Shown: positions 8,352 through 13,774, numbered from the stretch's first letter. The stretch is DNA of 13,995 nucleotides from JAZDMK01 sp043800975 (GCA_043800975.1 JAZDMK010000076.1:1-13995); one strand, 5' to 3'. Notes: a model not told the origin generated them from the letters alone. Numbers and translations: made by a program.

Positions 8352-9533
8352 ATGAAAAAGCTTGTTTTTTTATTCACTTTCATGTTAACCTTTACGCTGG
8401 TTTATTCGCAGCCAATGAATGTTACAAGTGCTTATTCTTATTCTCAAAAAGGATACATCGACAAAGCCAAAAAGTGCATTGACGAAGCTACGATTCATGA
8501 ACAAACGAAAGACTGGGCTAAGACCTGGTTTTACCGTGGAAATGTTTATTTGCAAATTGCGATGTCGGACAATCCAAAATATATGAACCTTGACAGCAAT
8601 GCGCTTGAAATTTCTTACAATTCATATCAGAAAGCACTCACACTGGATACAAAAAAGGAATTCAGCGATGATATGAAGATGACAATGTTTGTATGTGGAG
8701 AACAATACTACAACAAAGGAGTCAAGTATTTCAATGAAAAGAAATATCCGGAAGCCATGCGTTCGTTTGATAAAACTGCCAACATTAATTATTCTTATGG
8801 AAAAGTAGACACTGTTTCATTATTTAATGCCGGTTTAGCAGCAGAATTATGCAAGGATATTCCAAAGGTGAAAGAATATTACAAAAAGTTGGTTGATAAC
8901 CGCTATCACAATCCGACACCTTATGTAACTCTATCTTCCATATTGCTTTCAGAGAAAGATACGACAGGAGCGATGAAGGTTATTCAAAAAGCAAAATCAG
9001 CTATGCCCGGGAATCTTGAAATTATCATTGCTGAAACCAATATTTTTCTGTCACAGGGAAAAACAAAAGAAGCGCAGGAAAATCTGAAGATAGCAGTATC
9101 TAAAGATCCTAAGAATCCCAATCTGTATTTTGCTATCGGAACTAACTTTGATCAGATTGCAAATGATACATCCAAAAAAGAGGAAGATATTCTTGCTGCA
9201 GTTACTGAAGCCGAAAATAACTACAACAAAGCAATCGAATTGAAACCCGATTATTTTGACGCTATTTATAATCTTGGTGCACTTTATTTTAATCAGGGTG
9301 TAAGAATCACTGATAAGATTAAAAATATTCAGGACAATAACATTTATGCTAAAGGAAAAGAACAAGCGGATGCATACTTTAATAAAGCATTGCCGTTTCT
9401 TGAAAAGGCCAGAACACTTTTGCCTGAGGATCTGAGTACATTAATTTCTTTAAAACAATTATATGCCCGAACAGGACAACAGGATAAATACAAAGAAGTA
9501 GATGAGAAGATCAAATCTTTAAAAAAGAAATAA
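8352..9533 (+). CDS. Secreted or periplasmic tetratricopeptide-repeat protein
   Basis: 393 aa. A signal peptide (MKKLVFLFTFMLTFTLVYS, cleavage before Q20) is followed almost entirely by helical repeats. TPR-like units are visible at AYSYSQKGYIDKAKKCIDEA (27-46), YYNKGVKYFNEKKYPEAMRSF (about 118-138), IFLSQGKTKEAQENLKIAV, and AIYNLGALYFNQGVRI with the following YFNKALPFLEKARTLLPED. TPR arrays serve as protein-binding scaffolds; no catalytic domain is present. With a signal peptide and no sorting tail or lipobox cysteine, a periplasmic location is inferred. The gene starts 104 bp after gyrA and has its own -7 box. A terminator begins a few bases after its stop, so it closes the conserved-gene block. 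The partner is unknown. Confidence 0.85.
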   Translation: MKKLVFLFTFMLTFTLVYSQPMNVTSAYSYSQKGYIDKAKKCIDEATIHEQTKDWAKTWFYRGNVYLQIAMSDNPKYMNLDSNALEISYNSYQKALTLDTKKEFSDDMKMTMFVCGEQYYNKGVKYFNEKKYPEAMRSFDKTANINYSYGKVDTVSLFNAGLAAELCKDIPKVKEYYKKLVDNRYHNPTPYVTLSSILLSEKDTTGAMKVIQKAKSAMPGNLEIIIAETNIFLSQGKTKEAQENLKIAVSKDPKNPNLYFAIGTNFDQIANDTSKKEEDILAAVTEAENNYNKAIELKPDYFDAIYNLGALYFNQGVRITDKIKNIQDNNIYAKGKEQADAYFNKALPFLEKARTLLPEDLSTLISLKQLYARTGQQDKYKEVDEKIKSLKKK

Positions 9534-9537
9534 GAAA

Positions 9538-9561
9538 AAAGGGGGCAGAAATGCTCCCTTT
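9538..9561 (+). terminator. Intrinsic terminator of the TPR gene
   Basis: AAAGGGGGC (9538-9546) pairs with GCTCCCTTT (9553-9561) around an AGAAAT loop: nine pairs including one G-U. The stem begins 5 nt after the TPR stop. Only a short T stretch follows. Confidence 0.7.
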
Positions 9562-9579
9562 AAAATGTTAATGCGATTT

Positions 9580-9660
9580 AACATAATATTAATTATAAGA
9601 CTTTGCCTTAATTGATTTACAAGGAGTTAAAGTCATTATAATTTACGTTATATTAAATAG
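9580..9660. repeat. Delimiting palindrome, copy 1
   Basis: Bases 9592-9660 match 10378-10446 at 68 of 69 positions (the only difference is G9605 versus T10391). The sequence is an imperfect palindrome: blocks ATTATAA, ACTTT and CCTT in the left arm pair with AAGG, AAAGT and TTATAAT in the right arm. Outer boxes are ACATAAT (9581-9587) and GTTATAT (9647-9653). The left outer arm is shorter and less paired than in copy 2. It marks the left border of the accessory modules. Confidence 0.85.
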
Positions 9661-9670
9661 GCAAGCTCTA

Positions 9671-9701
9671 GTTGAATCTAAATGACAAAAGTGTACTTTT
9701 G
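9671..9701 (+). promoter_or_regulatory. Promoter of the 68-aa ORF
   Basis: GTTG (9671-9674) and TACTTTTG (9694-9701, an exact TAnnTTTG) are separated by 19 bp, the best two-box match in the window. Initiation just downstream leaves a leader of only about 10 nt before the ATG at 9715. Confidence 0.6.
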
Positions 9702-9714
9702 AAGAAAAAAAACT

Positions 9715-9921
9715 ATGAATACAGATCAACGGATAAAAGAATTAGAAAAAGAGTATTCTGATTTCTTCAAAGAAACTAAAATTGATTCTTATTTTAAAAT
9801 TATACTACCAAATATTGATGGAAAATTTGTAAATCAATTACAAATAGCCTATTTAAAGGATATGCCAGATGAAATAAAAGAAAAAATAAAAATTATTTTT
9901 GAGTCAGGGTCTCCCATTTAA
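9715..9921 (+). CDS. Hypothetical 68-aa protein
   Basis: 68 aa, not recognised. It is charged and probably soluble: a helical, Glu/Lys-rich start (RIKELEKEYSDFFKE, 6-20), a short beta-like stretch (SYFKIILPNIDG), then another charged helix (PDEIKEKIKIIFE). No signal peptide, membrane segment or known motif is visible. The start is supported by the promoter boxes at 9671-9701 and an A-rich leader. Its end overlaps the end of the reverse-strand ORF (9893-10240) by 29 nt, so the two converge tail to tail. It is the forward-strand cargo of module A, between two copies of the delimiting palindrome. The promoter and plausible composition argue that it is real. Confidence 0.55.
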   Translation: MNTDQRIKELEKEYSDFFKETKIDSYFKIILPNIDGKFVNQLQIAYLKDMPDEIKEKIKIIFESGSPI

Positions 9922-10240
9922 GATTTCTGTCATATAGAAAATCAAATACATTTTGAGTTCCACATTGTATTTCATATCCCTTTTTTGGATTTTCTGTTTC
10001 AACAAAGTAGAAAGTAAAACCAGAACCATCTTGATTTAATTTTACTGATTTACAAGTAACCAGAAATTCAGTTTTAAATCTATGAAAATTAGAAGTATCC
10101 GCAATACTGCGTATTGCATCGCTCTTTTTAAACAATCTGAGAAAATACTTGATAAATTTGAAGCCCGTGCAAATCGTAGGCATAACGATTAATCCAATCC
10201 ACATTCTAAAAAGCGAATGCTTAAGATTATATTCCTTCAT
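9893..10240 (-). CDS. Hypothetical small membrane-anchored protein, start inside hairpin A
   Basis: 115 aa from the ATG at 10240; the frame stays open upstream to an ATG at 10270, but 10240 is preferred because the same ATG and next codons recur in the second hairpin. Not recognised. Residues 1-35 are basic then hydrophobic (KHSLFRMWIGLIVM, then TICTGFKFIKYF) and could be a signal anchor. The rest (about 40-115) alternates polar and hydrophobic residues (KTEFLVTCKSV, GSGFTFYFVETENP) like a small beta-rich domain. The start lies immediately after the first arm of the 25-bp stem, and residues from about 21 to 29 are encoded by the second arm. Coding may therefore be secondary to structure in the first 35 codons, while the C-terminal part looks more gene-like. 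It overlaps the 68-aa gene by 29 nt at its end. Confidence 0.4.
   Translation of the reverse strand: MKEYNLKHSLFRMWIGLIVMPTICTGFKFIKYFLRLFKKSDAIRSIADTSNFHRFKTEFLVTCKSVKLNQDGSGFTFYFVETENPKKGYEIQCGTQNVFDFLYDRNLKWETLTQK
10101..10117. other. Stem-loop A1 with TGC loop
   Basis: GCAATAC (10101-10107) pairs with GTATTGC (10111-10117) around TGC. It is followed by TCGCT (10119-10123). The matching stem-loop of module B (10755-10769) has different stem bases but the same ACTGCGT tip and TCGCT linker. Confidence 0.7.
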
Positions 10241-10315
10241 TACGATTTGCACGGGCTTCAAATTTGCCAACGCTGATAAATCCCATCGTATTTTATCAGA
10301 TTAAATTTTAAAAAG
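10124..10315. other. Long nested hairpin A (outer plus inner stem)
   Basis: The outer stem has three perfectly paired blocks, 23 bp in all: 10124-10132 with 10307-10315, 10134-10140 with 10296-10302, and 10142-10148 with 10288-10294. The inner stem is a perfect 25-bp inverted repeat, 10154-10178 with 10241-10265, closing a 62-nt loop. Between the stems lie 5 nt on the left and 22 nt on the right. Which strand folds cannot be decided. Confidence 0.8.
10152..10284. repeat. Conserved hairpin core, copy A
   Basis: 133 bp that match the core at 10807-10941 except for three substitutions and one extra C/G pair. It contains the 25-bp inner stem, the loop with CATTCTAAAAAGCGAATG and AAGCGAATGCTT mini-hairpins, and the right-side segment GCCAACGCTGATAAATCCC (10266-10284). 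Flanking sequence outside the core is not similar, apart from short motifs. Confidence 0.9.
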
Positions 10316-10321
10316 TGCCTT

Positions 10322-10338
10322 TTGACTTTACAAGTCAA
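10322..10338. other. Stem-loop A2 with TAC loop
   Basis: TTGACTT (10322-10328) pairs with AAGTCAA (10332-10338) around TAC, directly after CCTT. Module B has a different stem at the same place (10979-10993), also after CCTT. Confidence 0.6.
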
Positions 10339-10360
10339 TTAAGTTGCGCAAGCCAATGTT

Positions 10361-10446
10361 AACATAACGTATTCAGCATTATAAGACTTTTCCTTAATTG
10401 ATTTACAAGGAGTTAAAGTCATTATAATTTACGTTATATTAAATAG
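10361..10446. repeat. Delimiting palindrome, copy 2 (attC-like)
   Basis: The most complete copy. Pairing blocks are AACGTA with TACGTT, ATTATAA with TTATAAT, ACTTT with AAAGT, and CCTT with AAGG, with an 11-nt apex. Read on the minus strand, it begins ATATAAC (10433-10439) and ends GTTATGT (10362-10368), each one base from the attC boxes RYYYAAC and GTTRRRY. The 78-bp length is within the attC range. Identity between copies 1 and 2 runs past the box, which is less typical of attC sites. Confidence 0.8.
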
Positions 10447-10458
10447 CCACAAAAGGCA

Positions 10459-10466
10459 TATCTTTG
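10459..10466 (+). promoter_or_regulatory. Isolated -7 box (TATCTTTG)
   Basis: Exact TAnnTTTG match with no visible -33 element. A terminator-like hairpin follows 14 bp later, so any transcript from here would be very short unless it reads through to the 35-aa ORF at 10598. Confidence 0.25.
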
Positions 10467-10474
10467 TAATAATT

Positions 10475-10504
10475 AAAAACCCCCGACTCAACTCAGGGGC
10501 TTTT
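10475..10504 (+). terminator. Imperfect terminator-like hairpin
   Basis: AAAAACCCCC (10475-10484) faces GGGGCTTTT (10496-10504) with GA/TC inside and a short loop; two positions do not pair. It fits a decayed or leader terminator. No gene ends directly upstream of it on the forward strand. Confidence 0.45.
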
Positions 10505-10597
10505 GGCGGTTTATTTGGGTTCTTCCCGCCTTTCAATAAAAGGATTATTATTGACCTAAGGGTATTACTGTTTCTTTTTACTTAACACTTATTTGAT

Positions 10598-10705
10598 ATG
10601 CAAATAAAATTAAGTATCGGAAAATGGGCAACTGTTAAAATCAATATCCCAAATTCCACAGTAATAAAAATAGTATTAATAATTTTATACTACCTAAGGA
10701 CGTAG
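10598..10705 (+). CDS. Putative 35-aa hydrophobic peptide
   Basis: ATG at 10598 to TAG at 10703-10705 encodes 35 aa: a basic, polar start (MQIKLSIGKWATVKINI) and a hydrophobic C-terminal half (VIKIVLIILYYL) that could cross or bind a membrane. Not recognised. No Shine-Dalgarno is visible. Support comes from a perfect intrinsic terminator whose stem begins 3 nt after the stop, which is what a compact transcription unit would show. A small membrane peptide such as a type I toxin is conceivable but unproven. It is the cargo of module B. Confidence 0.35.
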   Translation: MQIKLSIGKWATVKINIPNSTVIKIVLIILYYLRT

Positions 10706-10707
10706 TA

Positions 10708-10736
10708 AAAGGGAGTCTAACCACTCCCTTTCCTTT
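10708..10736 (+). terminator. Perfect intrinsic terminator after the 35-aa ORF
   Basis: AAAGGGAGT (10708-10716) pairs fully with ACTCCCTTT (10723-10731) around CTAACC, followed by CCTTTT. The nine-pair stem begins 3 nt after the 35-aa ORF. Confidence 0.8.
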
Positions 10737-10754
10737 TATTAAATAAGATTCCTG

Positions 10755-10769
10755 CGAAACTGCGTTTCG
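10755..10769. other. Stem-loop B1 with TGC loop
   Basis: CGAAAC (10755-10760) pairs with GTTTCG (10764-10769) around TGC, followed by TCGCT (10772-10776). It is the structural counterpart of 10101-10117, with changed but still paired stem bases. Confidence 0.7.
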
Positions 10770-10779
10770 GCTCGCTTTC

Positions 10780-10896
10780 TTAAAAATTCTGTAATAAAGT
10801 TTTTTCATAAATTTGAAGCCCCGTGCAAATCGTTTGCATAACGATTAATCCAATCCACATTCTAAAAAGCGAATGCTTAAGATTGTATTCCTTCAT
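10780..10896 (-). CDS. 38-aa ORF sharing its N-terminus with the module A membrane ORF
   Basis: The ATG at 10896 opens a 38-aa frame whose first 26 residues equal those of the 9893-10240 ORF except Gln for Pro at residue 21. One codon differs synonymously (TAC versus TAT, residue 4). The extra G in the second stem arm shifts the frame after residue 26, and the ORF then stops at 10780. It may be a decayed or frameshifted gene, or simply the reading frame that a conserved hairpin happens to contain. No promoter was found upstream. Confidence 0.22.
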   Translation of the reverse strand: MKEYNLKHSLFRMWIGLIVMQTICTGLQIYEKTLLQNF

Positions 10897-10941
10897 TACG
10901 ATTTGCACGGGGCTTCAAATTTGCCAACGCTGATAAATCCC
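10807..10941. repeat. Conserved hairpin core, copy B
   Basis: 135 bp matching 10152-10284. Differences are two adjacent bases just after the left arm, one loop base (G for A), and one extra C in the left arm matched by one extra G in the right arm. The right-side segment GCCAACGCTGATAAATCCC recurs unchanged at 10923-10941. Confidence 0.9.
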
Positions 10942-10978
10942 TAAAAAACTTTATTACTTTACAATTTTTAAGATCCTT

Positions 10979-10993
10979 TTTACTTTCAGTAAA
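10979..10993. other. Stem-loop B2 with TTC loop
   Basis: TTTACT (10979-10984) pairs with AGTAAA (10988-10993) around TTC, directly after CCTT. It is the counterpart of 10322-10338 with a different stem. Confidence 0.5.
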
Positions 10994-11016
10994 TGAGGTT
11001 TAAAACGTGGCTTTTT

Positions 11017-11046
11017 AACATAACGTAGTCAGCATTATAGGTCTTT
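11017..11046. repeat. Delimiting palindrome, half copy 3
   Basis: The 30 bases match 10361-10390 at 27 positions, then similarity stops. Only the half carrying ACATAAC (11018-11024) is present and the partner arm is missing. It sits 23 nt after stem-loop B2, as copy 2 sits 22 nt after stem-loop A2. It marks the right border of the modules. Confidence 0.7.
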
Positions 11047-11055
11047 AAATACCAT

Positions 11056-11084
11056 GCTAATAATCACTTATTATGCTTGTTTTT
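11056..11084 (+). terminator. Weak AT-rich hairpin with T-run
   Basis: TAATAA (11058-11063) pairs with TTATTA (11068-11073) around TCAC, extended by GC/GC after a bulge and followed by TTGTTTTT. It could end forward transcription from the modules before the convergent secreted-protein operon. The stem is weak. Confidence 0.3.
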
Positions 11085-11118
11085 AATGCTTTACCTAATT
11101 TGGCGCTTCCCTGCGGCT

Positions 11119-11898
11119 TTACTTTTGAATAAGCAACTTTAGAAACTCAGGCTTTTCTTTTGAATTAAATTTTAAGAAATAAATTCCTGCATTTAATTTC
11201 TCAACATTCAATGTTAGTTCGTTTTTTTCAGAAACTAAATAACCTGAAAGAATTTGAACAACCTGCCCTGTTTCATTTAAAATTTCAATATCAGAAAAGT
11301 GCTGCATTTCCTTTGGAATTTCAATAGTTACTTCTGTACTGGCCGGATTTGGATAAACCTTAATGGTTGGTAACGAACTCATGATCTGCTCTACGCCGGC
11401 AATTGCTAATGCTGAATCAATGGCCTGATGTAAATCAGATGTATCAACAGCGTTGTTAATGTTATAAAACACATTGTGGCCATTCGTTCCTAGAACAACA
11501 ATTTTGGGCATTCCTGTAGAACCATAATCTGTCATTTTAATTGCAGTATTAGAAAATTCCCACATAAATGATGTGTCAGGCATTCCACTCGTATTTGCCC
11601 AGGTATCAATGTACGAACAAGTGCTGTTTGCATAATCGTCCGTTAAATAATAATAAACCCGGTTTGGATGCGAAGTCTGGAATGTTCCAACCATATCATA
11701 TGCTGCTTTAGCAGGTCCAAGGCATGATGAACAAGGCATTACCCAGCAAATTACTATTATTTTACCACCATCCAGTTCATCAAATAATGTATGTGATGTT
11801 CCGTTACAATCATTGCATGTAAAGTTAACGGCAGTTTGCGAAAACGAAAACATGCTGACAAGGGATAATGCTGCTATTAAAAAAGATTTCCTGATCAT
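11119..11898 (-). CDS. Secreted thioredoxin-fold protein with type IX sorting domain
   Basis: 259 aa. A signal peptide (about 1-20, ending SMFSFS before Q21) is followed by a redoxin-like domain (about 22-170). The candidate redox motif is C56-S-S-C59 in VMPCSSCLGP, with another cysteine at C51. STGMPKIVVLG (127-137) matches the cis-proline strand of thioredoxin folds. C28, C31 and C94 are extra cysteines. Residues 179-259 form a type A sorting tail: IKVYPNPAS (179-187), NETGQVVQ (208-215), LNAGIYFLKF (235-244), and a basic end. Such tails direct proteins through the type IX system to the surface or medium. The gene starts 10 nt after the metalloprotease stop, so the two are almost certainly co-transcribed. 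The fold is clear, but the substrate and even oxidoreductase activity are inferred. Confidence 0.82.
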   Translation of the reverse strand: MIRKSFLIAALSLVSMFSFSQTAVNFTCNDCNGTSHTLFDELDGGKIIVICWVMPCSSCLGPAKAAYDMVGTFQTSHPNRVYYYLTDDYANSTCSYIDTWANTSGMPDTSFMWEFSNTAIKMTDYGSTGMPKIVVLGTNGHNVFYNINNAVDTSDLHQAIDSALAIAGVEQIMSSLPTIKVYPNPASTEVTIEIPKEMQHFSDIEILNETGQVVQILSGYLVSEKNELTLNVEKLNAGIYFLKFNSKEKPEFLKLLIQK

Positions 11899-11908
11899 AA
11901 ATTAGATA

Positions 11909-13696
11909 TTAATTGACAATGATTTTTTTATTGATGTTTACTGTTTTTCCTTTAAGGCTAACAATATACAAACCTTTTGAATACTGGCTGAAATCAAACG
12001 AAAATTTTATCATTTCCGCACATTCGCCTTTGTATATTGACCTTCCCAAAGCATCTGTAATTGAAATCTGATCAATTTGCCCTGCATATGGAGTCCAGTC
12101 AATGTTTAAACTTTGATTTACCGGATTTGGATACACGATAATTCCTGATGCATCATTTTCTTCAATTCCGGTGTACCAGTTAAATGAAAAAGTTACCGTA
12201 GAATCCGTTTCACTGAGCACGTGAATATCAATATCTCCCAAAGTAATATTATCAGAGAAAAAATCATACGGATCACTTGTATTATTAAATGTGGTTCTGC
12301 CGGAAGCTATACTGAAGGCTGCATTCATATACAAGCCATTGATTGTGTCAATTCCACCGGGCCGGTATGCATAAATCTCATCCGGATAGGCAGGGAAATC
12401 GGCATTTCCCCAAGCTGTATTATTAATTCTTGTGATCAGAAGCCCTGAGCCTGGAATTGAAGATTCGAAAACACCAGTGTTGCGCCTGTATTCAAAAACA
12501 AAAAACTCTTCGGTGCTGTTTGGCACTTGAAGCTGGTATGCATTATTGTCAGGATGCATGATTGACTTAATCGTATAAATTCCGGGAGCTGTAATTTGCG
12601 GAATGGAACTGATCCATAAACCATATTTGTTTTTCATCCACGCACCCATTGACTGGGAAGGATTTTTGGATTTATCCATCAAATCCCAAGGCCCAAGTGA
12701 CCTGAATGCACGATAATCAGTATCATAATGATAAAGATCCGGCGCACTCAGAGTATGAAACATTTCATGATTCAATACCCCCACACCACGATCCGGAAGA
12801 AAGAAAAAATCTTCAATCTGCAGATTGTAATCGGATACTTCCAAACTTCCGATTGTAACCGTTTGTGTATATAATGACCAGCGATGAGGCCATAACAATG
12901 TTGCCCATGCTGTTGGTGCACCTCTTACAATAAAACAAATGTTATCGACATAGCCGTCGTTGTTAAAATCAAGATCAATACCACCCGGAATCTGACTTTT
13001 TACTGCATTAATTGCATCAGCCAGCATCTGCTGTTCGGTAGTTCCCTGATCGGTATAGCCACCGGGATTTGTTGTTGCATCATAAGGCATGTAATAACTG
13101 CGTGGGTTCGGATCGTGATAAGAAACCACTAGCCCACCCGAAGGCAATGGGTAAAAAGTGGATGGAATATCAAGCTGGTTGTAGGATACCGTTTTAAAAT
13201 AGTTGAACATCGAATTGGAATCAGGACTCGAACTGTTGAATTTATTATTATAAAAGGCAAATGGAGTCGGGAACTCAGTCTGATCGCTGAAAGTGATGAA
13301 AATTACCAGATTATTAATGACGCCGAAGTTTTTTGCCCACGGTTTAATCTTTGTCTTTTCTAATGCTGTTCTCTTTTGCAAAATGTTATCCTTTGGAAAA
13401 ACCACCCCTTTTTCAATCCCAGCAGTAGCTGGATTAACAGTTCCTACAATATATGAAGATGCAATCATCGATTCACCACTCCTAACGGCATAACAATAAA
13501 AGCCATTGGAAGAATTCTGAATTATGGGATAACCCTCTGCATCATGAGCCCAGTTGAAAAACTCGTCACCACTAACAAAGCAATGAATCACCGAACCATC
13601 AGGCTGAGTCAGTGTAATTGGGAAATTGTCAACCCAAACCGCCCTGACACTTAGTGATAATAATGATACAACAAGGATAAGAAACGCTTTCTTCAT
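11909..13696 (-). CDS. Secreted M6-type metalloprotease with type IX sorting domain
   Basis: 595 aa. A signal peptide (about 1-19, MKKAFLILVVSLLSLSVRA) precedes an N-terminal propeptide-like region (about 20-120) and a catalytic domain (about 125-370). The zinc motif is H310-E311-M-F-H314, continuing TLSAPDLYHY with D320, close to the HExxHxxGxPDLY pattern of M6 (immune inhibitor A type) peptidases; Ser replaces the usual Gly. GPWDLMD (335-341) fits the conserved WDLM segment downstream. DLDFNNDGYVD (241-251) resembles a calcium-binding loop. After a beta-rich segment (about 375-510), residues 519-595 form the sorting tail (IIVYPNPVNQSLNI, DALGRSIY, YSKGLYIVSLKG). It is the first gene of the operon with the thioredoxin-fold protein. 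No convincing promoter was found; the interval before the start carries GTTGTG/CACAAC. Family assignment rests on motifs alone. Confidence 0.87.
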   Translation of the reverse strand: MKKAFLILVVSLLSLSVRAVWVDNFPITLTQPDGSVIHCFVSGDEFFNWAHDAEGYPIIQNSSNGFYCYAVRSGESMIASSYIVGTVNPATAGIEKGVVFPKDNILQKRTALEKTKIKPWAKNFGVINNLVIFITFSDQTEFPTPFAFYNNKFNSSSPDSNSMFNYFKTVSYNQLDIPSTFYPLPSGGLVVSYHDPNPRSYYMPYDATTNPGGYTDQGTTEQQMLADAINAVKSQIPGGIDLDFNNDGYVDNICFIVRGAPTAWATLLWPHRWSLYTQTVTIGSLEVSDYNLQIEDFFFLPDRGVGVLNHEMFHTLSAPDLYHYDTDYRAFRSLGPWDLMDKSKNPSQSMGAWMKNKYGLWISSIPQITAPGIYTIKSIMHPDNNAYQLQVPNSTEEFFVFEYRRNTGVFESSIPGSGLLITRINNTAWGNADFPAYPDEIYAYRPGGIDTINGLYMNAAFSIASGRTTFNNTSDPYDFFSDNITLGDIDIHVLSETDSTVTFSFNWYTGIEENDASGIIVYPNPVNQSLNIDWTPYAGQIDQISITDALGRSIYKGECAEMIKFSFDFSQYSKGLYIVSLKGKTVNINKKIIVN

Positions 13697-13712
13697 GATC
13701 TTTTAATTTAAT

Positions 13713-13741
13713 GTTGTGTAAAAATACAAATTCTTCACAAC
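13713..13741. promoter_or_regulatory. Inverted repeat upstream of the metalloprotease operon
   Basis: GTTGTG (13713-13718) and CACAAC (13736-13741) form a 6-bp inverted repeat separated by 17 nt, 17 bp upstream of the metalloprotease ATG. The position suits an operator, but arms this short can occur by chance. Confidence 0.2.
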
Positions 13742-13774
13742 CGTAAAGACCATACTGAACAAGAAAAGTTGCTT

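Larger units (their letters stand above)
10778..10973. other. Long nested hairpin B (outer plus inner stem)
   Basis: The outer stem has two perfect blocks, 26 bp in all: 10778-10788 with 10963-10973, and 10791-10805 with 10943-10957. The inner stem is a perfect 25-bp inverted repeat, 10809-10833 with 10898-10922, closing a 64-nt loop. The outer stem sequence is unrelated to that of hairpin A, although its position and length match. Confidence 0.8.

Noticed and set aside
10270..10270. ATG at 10270 as start of the reverse membrane ORF
   Set aside because: The ten extra residues are encoded by the stem arm, and only the ATG at 10240 is clearly shared in context with the second copy.
10101..10338. 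Retron msr-msd or group II intron identity for the folded modules
   Set aside because: Nested stems are suggestive, but no reverse transcriptase, branching-G context or domain V-like sequence was found in the window.
10152..10941. Simple MITE with terminal inverted repeats
   Set aside because: The 25-bp inverted repeat is not at the ends of the conserved core: about 20 conserved bases lie outside it on one side. No target duplication was seen, and flanking stems are also paired. Not excluded, but incomplete as an explanation.
9580..11046. CRISPR array or insertion sequence
   Set aside because: Repeats are few, long and far apart, with no spacer regularity, and no Cas, transposase or integrase gene is visible.
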